A DNA stretch of 5,737 bases from Chloroflexota bacterium (GTDB taxonomy: Bacteria > Chloroflexota > Anaerolineae > Aggregatilineales > Phototrophicaceae). Below, piece after piece: positions 5,288-5,737 of the stretch; positions within the stretch are counted from its first letter, which is position 1, and each line of letters starts with the position of its first letter. Position numbers and translations under genes: made by a program. The stretch is taken from the NCBI GenBank assembly GCA_023392115.1, contig JAEVZT010000108.1:1-5737 (forward strand), read 5' to 3'. The notes below the pieces were generated by a model, which did no database searches, was not told where the DNA came from, and saw only the letters and a program-made list of their open reading frames with translations.

Positions 5288-5397
5288 GCCGGAGGCTCAA
5301 GCCACCGGCTGCCAGAAAAGAGACTGTAAGCCTGCTCAAGCAGGCTGTTCAGCCCGGTTCACCGGGCTTTCTTGTAACAGCCAGACCCTTTGAGGGT
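5288..5397. other. Cluster of four hairpins between the lyase gene and the groES promoter (terminators or small RNA)
   Basis: Four stems follow one another. H1, 5288-5309: GCCGG-A-GGC, loop TCAA, GCC-A-CCGGC. H2, 5329-5346: AGCCTGC, loop TCAA, GCAGGCT. H3, 5351-5368: AGCCCGG, loop TTCA, CCGGGCT. H4, 5385-5397: ACCCT, loop TTG, AGGGT. A further perfect pairing, GGCTGTT (5343-5349) with AACAGCC (5376-5382), would enclose H3 and compete with part of H2. H3 is followed on the plus strand by TTCTTG, making it terminator-like in that direction; H2 is followed on the minus strand by a loose T-rich stretch (TACAGTCTCTTTT). H4 and H3 come directly after the lyase stop and so probably end that gene. 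Whether the rest is only termination or a separate RNA cannot be decided from the sequence. Confidence 0.55.
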
Positions 5398-5406
5398 GTG
5401 GCGACA

Positions 5407-5737
5407 TTATTCCACTTTTCCGGCGGCGCGGGCGCGGGCGATCACGGCTTGCGCGGCACGCACCATCGGCATGTCGACCATTTTACCATCAAGCTCGAAG
5501 ACGCCTCTACCTGCAATTTGCTGCGCGGTGTGCGCCTCGATCAACCGCTGCGCCGCGCGGATTTCGTCATCGGACGGCGTGAAGGCGCCCTGAATCACGG
5601 CTATCTGGCGCGGGTGGATCGCCAGCTTGCCGGTGTAGCCCATCCCGATCGCGCGTCGGGTTTCCGCCGCCAAGCCGTCGAGATCATCCAGCGCGGGGTG
5701 AATCGTGTCGATCGCCTGCATCTGGAAGGCTCTGGCG
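5407..5737 (-). CDS. HpcH/HpaI aldolase / CitE-type CoA-ester lyase, C-terminal part (runs off the right edge)
   Basis: About 109 C-terminal residues of a larger protein, open to the right edge of the window and ending at TAA 5407-5409. The visible part begins ARAFQMQAIDTIHP and contains GMGYTGKLAIHPRQI and GAFTPSDDEIRAAQRLIEA, the conserved C-terminal block of the CitE / malyl-CoA / citramalyl-CoA lyase family (the 'GxxGKxxIHPxQI' and 'FxPSxxEIxxAxxII' motifs). It ends with the usual helix after the 'GRGVFELDGKMVDMPMV' lid segment. These enzymes split or form beta-hydroxy-acyl-CoA esters in a TIM barrel with Mg bound by an Arg/Glu/Asp set; those residues lie in the missing N-terminal part. 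Substrate (citramalyl-, malyl-, or methylmalyl-CoA) cannot be told. The methionine at 5719-5721 is internal, since the family match continues before it. It is on the same strand as groES but separated by hairpins and the groES promoter. Confidence 0.88.
   Translation of the reverse strand, partial: ARAFQMQAIDTIHPALDDLDGLAAETRRAIGMGYTGKLAIHPRQIAVIQGAFTPSDDEIRAAQRLIEAHTAQQIAGRGVFELDGKMVDMPMVRAAQAVIARARAAGKVE

Noticed and set aside
5346..5376. tRNA-like T arm (GGTTCACC flanked by CCGG) in the hairpin cluster
   Set aside because: The loop has only four to six bases, and no acceptor, D or anticodon arms can be placed around it.

Overview
The window reads as chromosomal DNA of a moderately GC-rich bacterium. 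The best-fitting phylum is Chloroflexota (Anaerolineae-like). That placement is an inference from three things: a HrcA/CIRCE-controlled groES-groEL operon, the kind of DUF433/DUF5615 and COG1569-PIN toxin-antitoxin pairs that are frequent in that phylum and in cyanobacteria, and short GC-rich dispersed-looking hairpins. No rRNA or other decisive marker is present.

Layout from left to right. (1) At 1-170 is the N-terminal part of a GNAT acetyltransferase on the minus strand. (2) At 382-1398 is a plus-strand NAD-dependent epimerase/dehydratase-like atypical SDR, divergent from the GNAT gene, followed by a GC-rich hairpin. (3) At 1503-2197 (minus) is a DUF433 antitoxin and DUF5615 PIN-like toxin pair. 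(4) At 2348-3009 (minus) is a second, unrelated pair: a PIN-domain toxin of the COG1569 type followed by a ribbon-helix-helix antitoxin. (5) At 3104-5097 (minus) is groES-groEL, with its promoter and two CIRCE-type operators at 5162-5261. (6) At 5288-5397 is a cluster of four hairpins. (7) At 5407-5737 (minus) is the C-terminal part of a CitE/HpcH-type CoA-ester lyase.

The chaperonin operon is complete and looks functional. Its promoter (TTGACG, 17 bp, TATTAT on the minus strand) sits between a near-perfect CIRCE just downstream of the predicted transcription start and a degraded CIRCE just upstream of the -35 box, so heat-shock control by HrcA is strongly suggested. It ends in a good intrinsic terminator.

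The 1.5 kb between that terminator and the epimerase holds the two toxin-antitoxin modules. They are visibly poorer in GC than groEL and look like an accessory insertion. The groEL terminator reappears, 41 of 43 bases identical and in the same orientation, at the far end of the PIN/RHH module, so this module is bracketed by direct repeats that also act as terminators. In both modules the genes overlap by four bases and the toxin has a poor ribosome binding site. In the PIN/RHH module the toxin comes first and appears to be made from an almost leaderless mRNA, while the antitoxin has a strong internal Shine-Dalgarno site. I see no wholly unknown system. The bracketed toxin-first module, the dual CIRCE and the hairpin cluster are the items most worth a second look.
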